This document shows, piece after piece, positions 10,604 through 22,741 of a DNA stretch of 63,938 nt. Below the pieces are notes generated by a model. It did no database searches, was not told where the DNA came from, and saw only the letters and a program-made list of their open reading frames with translations. Every line of letters starts with the position of its first letter. The first letter of the stretch is position 1. Source of the stretch: Reticulitermes lucifugus (taxonomy: Eukaryota > Arthropoda > Insecta > Blattodea > Rhinotermitidae); contig JAKCWW010000198.1 of NCBI GenBank assembly GCA_026260175.1, positions 73,561 through 137,498 of the forward strand, given 5' to 3'. The translations under genes were made by a program, and so were the position numbers.

Positions 10604-11056
10604 ATCTATCAAAGAATTACAAGCACGTCCTGCATCCAAATACACGATAGGTGGTTTTACAGTAGAAGTATTTTCGCAGCTCACAATTTTAAAATGTATA
10701 GATGCATAGAATTATAAAATTAAAAAATTAAGAACAGTAATACGTTATGTCTCAACTAGTGATTATAAATAAATATATCTTATGAACTCAAGATTACAAA
10801 ATATATACAAATAGTTTTTCAGGAATAGACATTAACGTCTAAAAACATTATAATAGCTTTTAAAAGACTGGTTATTGGCATGCATACAAGCGTGTCGTTG
10901 ATCTATTGTCGAACCCGTCCCGTAGCTCTGTGTATTACATGTGCGATGAGGTATGCATCTACACATTTTAAAATCGTGAGCTGCGTAAATACTTATATTG
11001 TAAAACCACCTATCTTGTATTTGGATGCAGGACGCACTTGTAATTCTTTGATGGAT

Positions 11057-11101
11057 ACCTTCTGAGGATGGCAATTTATTTGCCGAAACATGTGTAGGTG
11101 T
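11057..11101 (+). ncRNA. Hammerhead motif, right arm of 10.5-11.2 kb foldback
   Basis: Order is ACCUU, CUGAGGA, U, GGCAA-UUUAU-UUGCC, GAA, ACAUGUGU, A, GGUGU. The core and stem II are as in the left arm. Stem I has one mismatch and stem III carries two extra bases (GU), so it is likely a decayed copy. Confidence 0.55.
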
Positions 11102-11309
11102 TGTAAACACATTTTATACTTGTTAATTATCTTGTGCATTTGTTGGTTTTGGCTTAAACTGACGATAAAATGCAAGGTACATACAGCATAAAGTTTACAT
11201 ACAACATAAAGAACATGTTTTCATATTTATTTTGTATACTTACTCATTGAAGGTTCCTTTCTTTTTGGAAGTGACACCATGCAGGCTACTGTATATGTAT
11301 GTCGCTACA

Positions 11310-11940
11310 TATCTATCAGTTCGGGATTGCTGAGGAATTTGCATATCTTGGAACATTATTAAATGCTAATAATGACATAAAAACAGAGGCAGAAAGAACA
11401 ATAAATAATGAAGATAGAGCATATTTTGCACTTATACCCTCGCCTTAAGAGTCAGATCATCCCCAGATATGTCAAGATAAGAATTTGTAAAATATCAATT
11501 AGACACATCATCCTGTTTGGAGCAGAAGCGAAGATATTTTTGAGGTCTTGAGGGAATCCGAGAGGAAAATCATTAGGAGGATGTATGGAGCTATATATAG
11601 CAATGGCCATTGGAGAAACAGATATTACTATGAATTATGGACTCTGTAGGAAGACTTGGACATGGTCACCCTCATAAGAGTGAGAAGACTGCATTGGATT
11701 AGCCACATCAATCGGATGGATAACAGAAAAGTCAAGAGAATTTTCAACAGTCAACTTGAGGGTGTAAGAACAAGAGTAAGACCAAGATCTAGGTGGTGGG
11801 AATGTGTTTGGACAGATATTAAGAATGGAAAAATTACGAAATGGAGAGAAACATCTAGCAATTTTAAATAATAGAAGAAGGCCACTGAGGAGGTGAAGGT
11901 CCACTTGGCACTGTAGGACCAACTAAGAAGAAGAAGAAAT
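11310..11940 (+). pseudogene. LINE ORF2 3' end, second family
   Basis: Reads EEFAYLGTLLNANNDIKTEA, then with frameshifts SQIIPRYVKIR, SERKIIRRMYGAIYSNGHWR, and RVRRLHWISHINRMDNRKVK followed by TRVRPRSRWWECVWTDIK. It ends in KATEEVKVHLAL, a stop and an (AAG)n tail (about 11925-11939). The blocks match the C-terminal region of a LINE ORF2 distinct from the 54 kb family. It is adjacent to the 10.5-11.2 kb foldback. Stops and frameshifts make it non-functional. Confidence 0.8.
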
Positions 11941-12174
11941 ATCTGACTCCACGGCTGCTTTAATCCATCTTCACAGTCGCCTCTGTGAGAACCTCAAATT
12001 TCACATATTTATTGTCTCTTTAGGGACGTCGATGTATCAGTCTACACCGTATCAAATGGTAGAAAGGGTAGTGAAAAGTGAATGGAATTGGATGTGAAAG
12101 AAAGCGGTCGTTTTGAGCATCATGACGAAATTGTTTTCACTCAGGAAGACCACCACAACAGTGTCGGTATGGTC

Positions 12175-12245
12175 TTCCGGCTCAGATTCGAACCAAGCAT
12201 CCCCCTGAATACGAGTCAAAAGCGTTACCGCTTGACGTGTCTTGC
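12175..12245 (-). repeat. tRNA-like SINE head, degenerate
   Basis: The minus strand shows CGTCAAGCGGTAACGCTTTT, then GGTTCGAATCTGAGCC with a B box one base off consensus. No anticodon arm or acceptor pairing supports a tRNA gene. Confidence 0.45.
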
Positions 12246-13170
12246 TCGCCGTGATGTTTGCAATGTTTTTACTACACAAGAGAGCTGGAGAGGGAAGAAA
12301 ATATTGTAAAACCACTGACACATATATACCATGACATTAAAATTCTAGTGAACCTAATGGAAGGAAGAGATAATCCTGAGGGATGGTTTCCTTAATTTAT
12401 GCAACGGATTTAACTACACTCTGATCGTCTAAATCGTGATGCCTCTTTCGGTTAAATCGCAGCAAGGTGCATAATTCAGTTCCCATAATTATTTTTCTTT
12501 AACACTAAGGCAACAGGAAATTGTTAAACTCTCATACGAGTTTGCCGTAATTTTTGTAATTCTTTAGGTATACATCAAGAACGAAGAGCTCTAAACTTTG
12601 TGGTTTTTGTCCCAGGAATGATGATATTTCCAATTCTCTCCTACTGTTAGACTGCATGCTATACTTATGGTGTATACAGGACTGACTACCCATCTAGGGG
12701 CGGGAACCGTACTAATCAATAGGCACCAACGGATAAAGAGACCTTTTTGCCATGCAGCAAAGCAAACGAGTCGAAATCCTCATACGGTGTGTACACGATT
12801 ACTCCATTTACAGTGCGGCGCGCTAACTCTGCGGTAAAACATAATATATCCCCGAAGCGTAACGTAAAAATATTAGCTTTTCCTAGTCTAGGTCTCCTTA
12901 TAATTATTCGAGAAATGAGTACAAGATTATATTCCGAAGACAGCATCACATGGAAGACTTCTTCAGCATACGCTGGACACTAATTTTTAAATGTAGCGTC
13001 AGTATTTTTATATTAACAATACTTACTACACTGCTTTGTGGGGATAATCACATTAAAATATTTGTAGTTAAAAAAAGGCTGAAGCGTTTGGCGTTCATTT
13101 GGCTACCGCAAACGTGTATGTGATTGAAACTTGTATAGAGATTTCCGGTAGTACTTATTCAATTACCATC

Positions 13171-13205
13171 TTTATCTTTCTTTCTTCTTTCTTTCTTTCT
13201 TTCTT
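13171..13205. repeat. (TTTC)n microsatellite
   Basis: A run of TTTC units with two interruptions, next to the 13230 SINE and possibly its tail (GAAA on the minus strand). Confidence 0.85.
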
Positions 13206-13229
13206 AATCTGACCTCTTCTACCTATGAA

Positions 13230-13453
13230 TTGTAGCTGTGAAGGGTTACTGTTGCACCTGATCACACTCAAGGACACACACACACACTCGGTAGGACTCC
13301 TCTGGACGAGGGATCGGTCCGTCGTAGAGAGACTTCTACCCGACAACACACAACACTCACTAGAGCCAGATATCCACGCCCCCAGCTGGATTTGAACCCG
13401 CAGTCCTAGCAAGCTAGCGGCCGCAGACCCACGCCTTAGACCGCACGGCCAAT
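13230..13453 (-). mobile_element. tRNA-derived SINE, family 1, truncated
   Basis: The minus strand has GGCCGTGCGGTCTAAGGCG, GGGTCTGCGGCCGCTAGC, B box GGGTTCAAATCC and the body through CCGAGTGTGTG. The 3' tail is missing, and the first bases GCCGATCCC are lost too. Confidence 0.75.
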
Positions 13454-14687
13454 GATGTGTAACCCTATACTGTGTGAAAATAAATTCGCGCATCAGCTTT
13501 CTGTGATGTTACTCTTCGATAAAGAATAACTCGAGAATGCTGATAACATATTTCCTGAGATGTTTAGTTTTCGAGATACGCGTTACCCTCAAACTTTTCA
13601 GCAGTGTTATTTGTCACGTTGACAAAGCTCATTATCAGGTGTACTCATGACAGAGTATGGAGCAGGACTCAGTTGTGGTAAAATGATAAATAGATACACA
13701 CACAACGTGTACTGCAACATACTCTTCACCCCCGATGCCTGTAAGAGTCAGGCTGGTACTGTCAACCTCCGCAGCGGATCCTCATTGCGACGCAGAGCGT
13801 CCTAGACAATTTCTGTACCTCTCCTTCACACCGAAGCTTCCACAGGTGGAAGAAATGGGAATTCAAGGCTTACGGCTGAGATCGCTGTGGCATGCACAAG
13901 ATTCCCTTCAGGGTCTAAATGGAACACTTTGGTTCCGGTAATGCTGGTTGATGATGTTGAAGAAAATACACTAGCACGACGGAATTTTATGATTTTATTG
14001 TGTAATATATTTACACATAAAAATAAAGTACGACTGATATGACAATGCGTATACTTCCCTGCACTTGAATGTCTAACCGCATTAAGTCTCTACTCATTAC
14101 TCTGTTTACTGTATGCCGTCTTGAACCAGTATCTCTCTGTCCTTAAATGCCGTCCTTCCACTCCAGCTACTTTCTGAAATACCGTGTCTAGGCTTAGACA
14201 ACTCCTGAAATCCGTCTCCCTTTCTCCTGTCTGATTACTGTCTGAATACCGTGTCTTACTGTCCTTTCACCTGTCTCGTGTATCAGGGTGACACTTTTGA
14301 CAAAAGTGTCTTCGACTCTGTTATTGCTTGGACAACGAAAGAGGGTCCTCTGTCGTTGGCTGTTCAGCCCTTCTTAGGGAACGTTACGTAATATTTGTTG
14401 GTTGAAATAGATTTAAAATTTCCATCGGGAACACAAGGCAAAGATACTAAATTTTAAAAGTCAAATATCGCTTGGGCTCAAAGGTTAGCTTATAAATTTC
14501 TCAACTCGAAATTTGGATCTTGTAAGCAAAACGTCCAGTGTACTCAAATGCCATAAATGTCACGACTGGGCAGAAAGAATGAGATCAGAAAAGGTAAGAG
14601 GGTTCTTTCCAACTAATGTGTAGACATTGCTGTGCCCCTAGCATGGCCAAACATAGATTTATACTATTTCTTTATTCAAATACTTAA

Positions 14688-14715
14688 AAAGTGGTCTGAA
14701 TGGGATTCGAACCCA
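14688..14715 (-). repeat. Isolated tRNA B-box-like segment
   Basis: The minus strand has TGGGTTCGAATCCCATTC, a perfect B box with its T-arm pairing, next to CAGACCAC. No A box is visible at the right distance. It is likely a SINE relic. Confidence 0.35.
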
Positions 14716-16408
14716 ATTCAGTGTTCTACAGTACTGATGCGCGGGAATTCACAAAACGTTATTCTAAGCGAAGTCATCCAGACGCTAATTGATTTCCGAA
14801 GGTTGCAACAGCGTCTCTGTTAGACATAAATTGTAACATCTACGGCACTTGTAAATGCCGGTCGCGCACGGACTGTACCGACAGTAACCAATTAAGGTGC
14901 CATAATTGCAGCTGTGACATGGAGAGCCGTGGTAAAGCTCACATGATATCGCACGGGAATTGGGACTGCCGCAACCGGGGGTCTTCGAATAGCTTCTTGA
15001 GGATGACTTGGATTCGTATCACTTCTCGCCGAAAGAATATTGCTTCCACACCATCGTCTTCTTTACCTATTGTACATGTAACTACGAAGCGCCCATGGTT
15101 TGATCAGTCGTTATCTTCCACCATTTGACGGTGACCTTTATCTCGAGAACTAAAAATCTCGGGACATGTGTTTAGTATGTAGTATTCTAGACATTTTTAA
15201 TAAGGAATGACTCTATGGATAGCTTTGCGCGAATTTATTTTCATCCTGTACATAAGTCTAGGCGCCCATAAGTGCACATAACCCATTAGTTCTTAGAAAT
15301 TTACTGCTTCTTCATGTTAGAGGGAAATTTAAATGTTTACTCTTTGAGGTTCTGAAATTTGGCCACTGTTAATTCCACCTTTTAGGTCAGTTAATGAATT
15401 CGACGATGAATGTTATGGTTCTGCCTTACCTGGAACAAAAACTAATCACATGCTGGAGCTGTACTCTCGTCTTCGATAAATATGAGGTCTGTGTAATGAA
15501 TTACGTAGATCCTTTCAGCTTAAGCGAGAGGAAACATACCAATGACTTTGCCTTGAAGCGCCATTCCCTCTATAAATATTGCCTTAAATTTCCATCAGCG
15601 ATTAGATTTTCGTCTGCATATATCAGATCGTTAAAGTCTTGTGACAATAACAAGCGGCCGCAAGATTAGTAACTCCCTAATATAATATTAGATGGAGAAC
15701 AAAAAATTGAAAAGAAACCTTACAACTACCTGCTCGTGGCAATATTCAACCGATAGTTACAGTCTGGGTTGTCTGGCTGTACCAGCAGCTGCAGCCTTCG
15801 TGTTACAGCGATATCGTGTACCCCAGTTTTACCGTACTGGGGCAAGGAAACACCAGTGTCACAGTGAGCTGCCTAATCACACAATACTGCTATTGTCTTA
15901 TTGAGCTCTGCTGTGTGTGGAAAGTATTTTGTTACGCTACGGCAGGCACCGATCCTCAAGAGTACTGCTAGAAGTCATACTGTAAAGTACTTGTGTTGTT
16001 ACTTAGGAGAGACGAACAGAGCAGTGTATGCGCACCGCGTCCTGCCACACCCTCTTCACTACAGCATCTACTGTCTGCAAGCGTGTTAAATTTGTCCCTG
16101 TGCTTAATTAAGCACCTTGACATGAAGATGTATGAAGGAATGGAATTATAGCTCCACGCGCATTCTTCCCCGGCAAATGAGATGAGTGGTCAGTTTCATG
16201 TTTCGGCCGCTGCAGTTCATCAAAACACAGTACTTGCTGTATGGACAGTAACGTTTAGAAACTCGGTATTTGAACCAACACAGTATTTAGGTGTGTTTAT
16301 TTTATTCTAAAAAACTGCGATCACTTTGATAAAAATCGTTAAAGGATTGCTCATTATAATGGAGGCAAAGTTTTCTGTGAGGTACGATCTAAGTTGCAAA
16401 CAAGGTAG

Positions 16409-16754
16409 GCACTATACGTAAACGTAACATTGCGGTGCTTTTGCGTAAAGTTGATACCTCCTCGGCTATCCTAACAGCCTGACACCATCGAAGACAGCGC
16501 TTGTATGGCGAATTTATGTCACCGGCAATAATAAAAAGTACTTAGCTCTTCATGAAAAGTCCCCGATATTTTTGTTCGATTTTAAAGATAGTTCTACCTT
16601 CTCGACAGATTTTCGTAAAAGTCTCCAACATCAAATTTTACAAAAGTCCTTCCATTGGGGGCCTAGTTGATACATCCGGACAGACGGACGGAGACACAAA
16701 CATGACGAAGCTAACAGTCGCTTTTCGCAACTTACGCGAACGCTCCTAAAAATT
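16409..16754 (+). repeat. TACGTATAACG/GCGCCTAAAA interspersed repeat, copy 1
   Basis: Starts CACTATACGTAAACGTAACATTGCGG and ends TTTTCGCAACTTACGCGAACGCTCCTAAAA. The inner part carries a shared open frame (NIKFYKSPSIGG ... GQTDGDTNMTKL) in the same phase as copies 3 and 5. The start GCGGTGCTTTTGCGTAA and the reverse complement of the end (TAGGAGCGTTCGCGTAA) resemble terminal inverted repeats. The family was not recognised. Confidence 0.6.
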
Positions 16755-18377
16755 AGACGGATATTTTGCTTCAGTAGTTTATAATCAATGTTATTGTTAC
16801 AATTGAGCAGCTAGTAGTCGCTTAACTGTTCAAGAAATTGCATTTCTCTTATGTTTAAGGGTTAATTTCTGCTTAAACCTTAATCGGAACATGCCAAAGG
16901 ACCTGGATGAAGAATAAGAAGTAAATTTAAATGATATGTAATCAATTCAGCTTCAGCGATCAGATTTATCTGAGATGCCTCTCGCGGTTAGTAGTACACG
17001 CGAGTTAACATCATTAACAGCAAGCTATACCCACAGCAGAAGGAAGAGCTTTAAAAAGAAACTTAATGATGCAAGTCACGACATGACAAAAGTCGACTTC
17101 AAGGAATCGGATATCCGCTTAAAATAGGTTGGTTACGGGGTCGCCTTTTAATAAGGCATCGGTTACTTTAATGCTCTCTGCTCATTATGTCCGGATAAGA
17201 CTGCGTGGAAACTAATAGTCAGAACGGTGTGCTGTACTGAAACCACGAACACAAGCCTCATGTATTGACCTCTTGCACAATTCCCTCGAACTGTTAACAC
17301 TTTCCGCTCCTGCGTAATTAGTATATTCCTATTCAGTCTTGTAGCCATTATTTTCACTTGAATGCTGGTAGTGATACACGCGTGATAATCTCCGCTAAAG
17401 GAAAACGCTTTGGACACGATATCACAGGCCAGGTGAGAGTGAAGCAACAGACGCAGAGTGGAAAGCTTAGAGCAACGACATCCGTAACTTTCGTTGTACT
17501 GGTGTCCGTGTTCTGAGTATAGTCATAAGAAGGACCGAATATGCATTTTCTGCAATTCCTGGAAACCTCTTTCCTTTATTCATTCCCATTATTTTTATTT
17601 TTCTTTTCTCTCTCTGTCTTCATCTGACTATCTTCCTCCTGTTCTTGCAGCATTTCTGTCATTCTATTCCTCAACTTCCTCCTCTCTTCCTCACTTCTTC
17701 CCAACTGTAGTTTTAGCCGTTGTTTTGTATGGGGTAAAAATGTCATATCAGAAGAGAAAATCACGGCAGTGAACATGCAGGATAGAAAATTGAGGGAGTC
17801 GTTTCCTCCGAAACGTTTTTACACGGCGTTCCAACCCACATAACTGAAAAATGTTAACAAATGCAAAACGACAGGTAACCTAGTTATGTGGGCTATTGTT
17901 ATACCCAAGTGGAAGCAATAACAGGAGCCTGGGAAATGTACGTAAGAAGGGACTCCATTTTGTTTTTGCTCACCGGATATTATTCAATGTGACAAAATCA
18001 AGGAGGGAATTAGACATAAAATGTAGCATACATTGGAGAGATGGTAAATGCATATAATAATGTTGTAATGTATAAACAGAATATTTATTTATAATTCAGA
18101 CGAACGCCAATCTTCAAAGATTTTATACAGAATCAGTTGCCGTCATGTTTACAAGAAGTTATATGACAAAGACTAGCACAGTACTCATATACATAACGTG
18201 CCTCCAAGATCTTGAACATCAGAGTTCCATATCACTGTGTATGTTTACATCTGTTTTACACGGAACAGTCTACTGTCTACTTTCGCTGCTACAATACGAT
18301 GTAAAACATATCAAGCTGCAACTGTTATGAATAATTTTGTATAGTGTTTTATACATAATTATTTGATGTGTATACTG

Positions 18378-18417
18378 CTGATGATGATCCTACAGAGATC
18401 GAAACATGCAGGAGCTA
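18378..18417 (+). ncRNA. Degenerate hammerhead motif
   Basis: CUGAUGA is followed by U, a four-pair stem II (GAUC-CUACAGA-GAUC), GAA, ACAUGC and A17. The canonical core is present, but stem I strands AUACUG and GGAGCUAU do not pair and stem III has lost self-complementarity (ACAUGC). It is probably an old copy. A downstream GTGCATTTGGTTGGATTTTG matches the outer end of the family. Confidence 0.4.
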
Positions 18418-19019
18418 TTAATTTTTAATGTAATATAATTGTGAGAGACAAACTGTGCATTTGGTTGGATTTTGTAATATTTTACCCTCTTACAGTATTA
18501 CGTGGTTTTTCTAGTTGAATTTGTCATGTTGGCCACGTCGTGTAGAGTTCTTGTCCACGTGGGCCTTCATGTTAAATGTGTTGAATAACCCTGATGTAGA
18601 CTGAACACAACACCAGAAACAGCATGTTCATAGTCACATCCTGCACAAGTGCTTTAATTTCATTACCTGGCACAATACACCCTCTCCAACGTAACTATAA
18701 CACAGTTTATGGCCGGAACATACACAAACTCGCGTACTACTAAGTTATAGCCGTTTCCTTTCCTAGAAGCCAATTTTCGAAACGCTGCACTGCAGGGATC
18801 GCTCTAGCCCTGCGAAGTGTATGGATTTTTATAATTGATGGAGTAAGTAGATAAGACTAGTTAGAAAGAGAGAGATAAAGTGTAGTCAATATCGAAAGTC
18901 GCCGATTGAAGGGTTTTGGGGCCGCGGGGGAAGTTTTTTTTCGTCAGGTGTTGTGGAAACAAGATGGTTGCTTCTTTTACGATAATTGTTTTTACGAGGC
19001 AGTGGCCAGTGGCGGGTCT

Positions 19020-19240
19020 TAGCCGGCGTGAATGAACTAAACTCTGTTGCAGCCGTCGGTGTCCCGAAGGCCACAAGTGTTACTTCAGTGTGTAGGACGC
19101 TTAACCGCATGCACTCTTTGTTTAAAGTGTATTCGGAAGATGCCGGCTTCAACCCCCGGGGACCGATTATCCTGACTTAGGTTTTTGGTGGTTTTCTGAG
19201 TCCCCCAAATAAAATACTCGTATATTACTTCAAGTTAGGC
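19020..19240 (+). repeat. Degenerate SINE-like segment
   Basis: TAGGACGCTTAACCGCATGC ... CCGGCTTCAACCCCCGG suggests decayed A and B boxes. The downstream TTTTTGGTGGTTTTCTGAGT also appears near 60270 (TTTGGTGGTTTTCCTCAGT). Confidence 0.35.
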
Positions 19241-20872
19241 CACGACCACTTCATTTCACGTACGTTCCTCTGTTAATTATTCACTAATCATTCTTTCAAC
19301 GATATAGATCCTAATCTACTTACAGCGTCGTTAAATAAACAATGATTAGATAAACAAAGTCACTTTAATATTATCCTTCCTTCTACGCCTCCTTTTCTCA
19401 AGTTGTCTCTTATCTTCAGGTTTTCTGACTAAGAAAAGGATACATATACTCTTCTGGTAAAGAAAGGCCCTTGAAAGTTTAATACAGAGAGAAAAGAACA
19501 TTTTATTACAGTAAGTAAATTGGCTCTTTTAATGATGGCTCGATTGAACTGAATCTAGACTTGAAGTGGTGCAGAGATTTTAGGGAATTTTTAATCTTAC
19601 GGGTCTTGATCCCAGATGTAAGCTGTTGGATTAGAAATATTGCGTTATGGTTTGCATCTAAATCTCGTGTACACGTAACTACCATAGTTTAATTCTGCCC
19701 AACAAAGGAAGAGTGGATGAAAAAAATTTGTTGATATATTCTATTACTCATATCACATATCGGATACATAATTATACTTGACGGAAATGCATTTAGGAGA
19801 GTCTATCGTCAAGATATAACAGAATACTTAGGAAAACCTTCCGTGGACAAAATCGACATTGAAGTGATAGTTCGATTAGTGACACGAAGTTGTCTTTTCG
19901 GTGGCCAGCTCGGGTTGAGTTTACAGCAGTCAAGTTATATGGGGGATATAAAGAATGTCCATTATCTAGGTACAATGAATTTTAGGAGTTGCGCATGCAG
20001 TTATGATCTCCATTGTTACTACCATTGTTCACTAGAAATGTTACAAGCCAGTGTCAATGACGCAGTGTTTAGATCTGTATATTGTGAAAGATTTTTATTT
20101 ATTCTTTCTATCATTTTACAGATATTTGTTTTATATAAAAATTTCTGAGATTATTGTGTAACGTAACTCAGTAACAAGCGAAATGGGCACACATACGCTA
20201 TCCAAAATTGTATGTGCACTGCCAAGGAAGGGAGTGAGAACGGCACACGAAGACCATGATTTCAGTCGGTAGCTTCTGTAATGAATTCTGAATTAAGGCA
20301 CTCATTCTTTTAGATCTGGATAGTGAGTGGCCAATGGTGGTGGGGGGAGGGGGGGGCTTGTGAACACACTAATTAATTTTCGGGTTTCTTTAAAGCTTAT
20401 GAAGTTCTTCACTCAGCAAGCGACTCCTAGATTCTCACTAAGGACTCTGTTCCACGTAGTTAGTTAGAAAAGGTAAGAACATTCACCGATAAATGAATTG
20501 AAATTTAATCCGGGTGTGCGTGAGGGAATGGGTGGATGAGTAAGTGAAGTCCCAGGTCATTCAGTTACATGCATTTACTGCAGAAATCATCTAACCTCGC
20601 AAGCGGTCAAAGGATTAGCTTGCAATGGTGATAATTTGTTTTATTTAGCAACGCCTTATTTAATGCCGCGGTCGTTGGGTCGGACTATATAGCGTCGTGA
20701 CAAAATGTGAAAAATGAGGAAGTGACCTACCGTCAGATACTGTCTTTCTTACATAATTTAGCATTTAATGTTTCAATGTAGCCTAAATCATATTTCAAAT
20801 ATATAACATTACCTCATCTAGATGTAAGGTGACTTTTCAGACCAAAATTAGTCTTGATATATATACATACAT

Positions 20873-21265
20873 ATAATAATAATAATAATAACCATGGCTC
20901 AACAGCCCTATATGGGCTCGGGCCTCCTCTTTCNNNNNNNNNNNNNNNNNNNNNNNNNNNNNNNNNNNNNNNNNNNNNNNNNNNNNNNNNNNNNNNNNNN
21001 NNNNNNNNNNNNNNNNNNNNNNNNNNNNNNNNNNNNNNNNNNNNNNNNNNNNNNNNNNNNNNNNNNNNNNNNNNNNNNNNNNNNNNNNNNNNNNNNNNNN
21101 NNNNNNNNNNNNNNNNNNNNNNNNNNNNNNNNNNNNNNNNNNNNNNNNNNNNNNNNNNNNNNNNNNNNNNNNNNNNNNNNNNNNNNNNNNNNNNNNNNNN
21201 NNNNNNNNNNNNNNNNNGCGAACCTTGGGTCCAGTGGCGAGCACGCTAACCACTAGTCCACCGAG
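20873..21265 (-). mobile_element. tRNA-derived SINE, related tail but different head, with gap
   Basis: An (AAT)n tract (20873-20891) and the family 1 tail (ATGGCTCAACAGCCCTATAT then GGGCTCGGGCCTCC) lie left of the Ns. The right side on the minus strand reads CGACCTCGGTGGACTAGTGG, TTAGCGTGCTCGCCACTGG. This is a tRNA-like A-box region unlike the GGCCGTGCGGTC head of the other copies. It could be a second tRNA head on a shared tail, or two nested SINEs hidden by the gap. Confidence 0.6.
20934..21217. other. Assembly gap (284 N)
   Basis: N run inside a SINE within the 21 kb Ddr intron. Any open frame spanning it is meaningless. Confidence 0.95.
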
Positions 21266-21692
21266 GTCGACACATACATATACGTATGTTAGAAGCAACA
21301 TTGTGGCGTGTTCTCATTACCATTGTTGACATGGAAATGTAATATTGCCTTCCCTTTGTATTGTTGACACATGCCTTTGTCAACAGTGTAATAAATATTG
21401 AACTCTTTGCCGTGGAAATGCAACAATGCGATATGTTCATTGTTTCGCTACATATATCGCTGTCAACAATATGAAGAAAACACTTTTAAGTCTTCATGTA
21501 AAGTGCCTCATATTTTTGTCCGATTTTATCCGTATATGAATTTTCTCGACAGATTTCGTGAAAGTTCCCAATATCAAATTTGAGGGAAATCCTTCAGGTG
21601 GCAGCTGCGCTGACTCATGTTGACAAACGGACAGACGGACGCGACGAAGCTGGTAGGCGCTTTTCGCGAGTATGCTAACGCGCCTAAAAGTA
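21265..21692 (+). repeat. Same interspersed repeat, copy 2
   Basis: From CATATACGTATGTTAGAAGC to CGCTTTTCGCGAGTATGCTA then ACGCGCCTAAAAG. It abuts the gapped SINE at its left. An internal segment CTCGACAGATTTCGTGAAAG is shared with all copies. Confidence 0.6.
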
Positions 21693-22695
21693 TTTAGTTT
21701 GTACCTCACACAAAACACAGCGCGCTTTCATATTTGGGAATTGTAATAAATGTACGGAATATATAAGTATGCTGTGTGTTTAAAACTGCAGACTTTTCGT
21801 GTTATATCAAGATACATACAGGAACCACTAAGCTTTAGATGTTTAATTAAAGAATAACACGAACATAGACTGTGTTTAACAGAAACCATTTTTGATAGCT
21901 ATTTCCAAACCATTTCAAGTTCGATCTCACGTGCGATCTTCACACCTGACCTATGAGGCTCTCGCCACTGGAGTCAGGACGATGGATGCTCGAGGAGGTA
22001 CAGTACTTTATACCTGCCTACAAGATGGGGGGGGGGGATGGCTCGTAATATGGTTTTATAGCGCCACTGGAAGCACCAACTATAAAGCGATGCGCCTACC
22101 AGCCAGAGGCGTGCGGTAAAATATTGCCAAGTGGGGAAGTAATTGGGAAAAGGAAAAAAAGAATGATGGTTAGTGAAAAGGAATGACGCCAAAAAATAGT
22201 CTCCCATACGATAGATGGATAGTAAAGCTTAGAGAGTAGATGGGCAGGTGGGAAATATATGGTTTTCTAGATGGCCATCACGTTCGAGAAACAGCACCTG
22301 CCTAATCATAATAAAAGCTGGTTTAATATAGGTCGGGCATCTCAAACAGTGGCACGTGTACCCGGCTCTTAAAGGTTCAAGTTAAAGATATTTAGTAAAA
22401 AGCGCATACGGTAAGAGCGAACTGGTAGGACATGTTTTGGCATATTTTTCTGTCGATTTGACATTAACAGTTCCACACCTTCTGTAAATTTGTTTTAGCA
22501 GACCACAAAATTTTAATTAACATCCGTTTATTTGCTGTGACATACTCCATAATTCTTTCTAAGAAGATATGAAGAATAACACACTCCACTAATTGCATAA
22601 AACTATTACAGAACTGATAATTGAGGGAGATTTTTAGAACAAAGGCATACAAGCCCAACACGCTAATTAGGTATTGCTTGTATTCCTTGTATAAA

Positions 22696-22741
22696 AAGCT
22701 TCCTGAGGATGGCACCCCGGTGCCGAAACATGTAGGAGTTT
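22696..22741 (+). ncRNA. Hammerhead ribozyme motif, apparently intact
   Basis: The order is AAGCUUC (stem I), CUGAGGA, U, GGCAC-CCCG-GUGCC (stem II, five pairs, four-base loop), GAA, ACAUGU (self-complementary stem III), A17 at 22734, and GGAGUUU (stem I, seven pairs with two G-U). Its architecture matches the copy at 206-251, yet the stem sequences differ. Base pairing is therefore preserved while sequence varies, as expected for a functional RNA fold or a recently active element. Predicted cleavage is after 22734. Confidence 0.75.

Larger units (their letters stand above)
10501..11160. mobile_element. Foldback element with ~209-bp arms and two hammerhead motifs
   Basis: The left arm at about 10501-10708 and right arm at about 10952-11160 are inverted copies differing at scattered positions, around a 243-base AT-rich spacer. 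Both ends read AGTTTAAG.CAAAACCAA.AA followed by TGCACAAGATAATTAAC. The same outer sequence flanks the hammerhead at 206-251 (AAAACCAACAAATGCACA at about 156), tying the elements into one family. No protein is encoded. The arms carry hammerhead motifs at 10559-10603 and 11057-11101. Confidence 0.7.

Noticed and set aside
16195-16240. Another hammerhead candidate (minus strand, UUGAUGA...GGCCGAAACAUGA)
   Set aside because: Core C3 is changed, stem II does not pair convincingly, and stem I and stem III complementarity are absent.
20337-20357. G-rich runs (also at 22024 and 28790) as possible G-quadruplex or CpG-type elements
   Set aside because: They are short isolated poly-G stretches without four regular G tracts at two of the three sites, so the evidence is too weak to list.
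20837-21301. Long open frames across 20837-21301 on both strands
   Set aside because: They are open only because they run through 284 Ns, which translate as unknown residues; the real flanks are SINE sequence.
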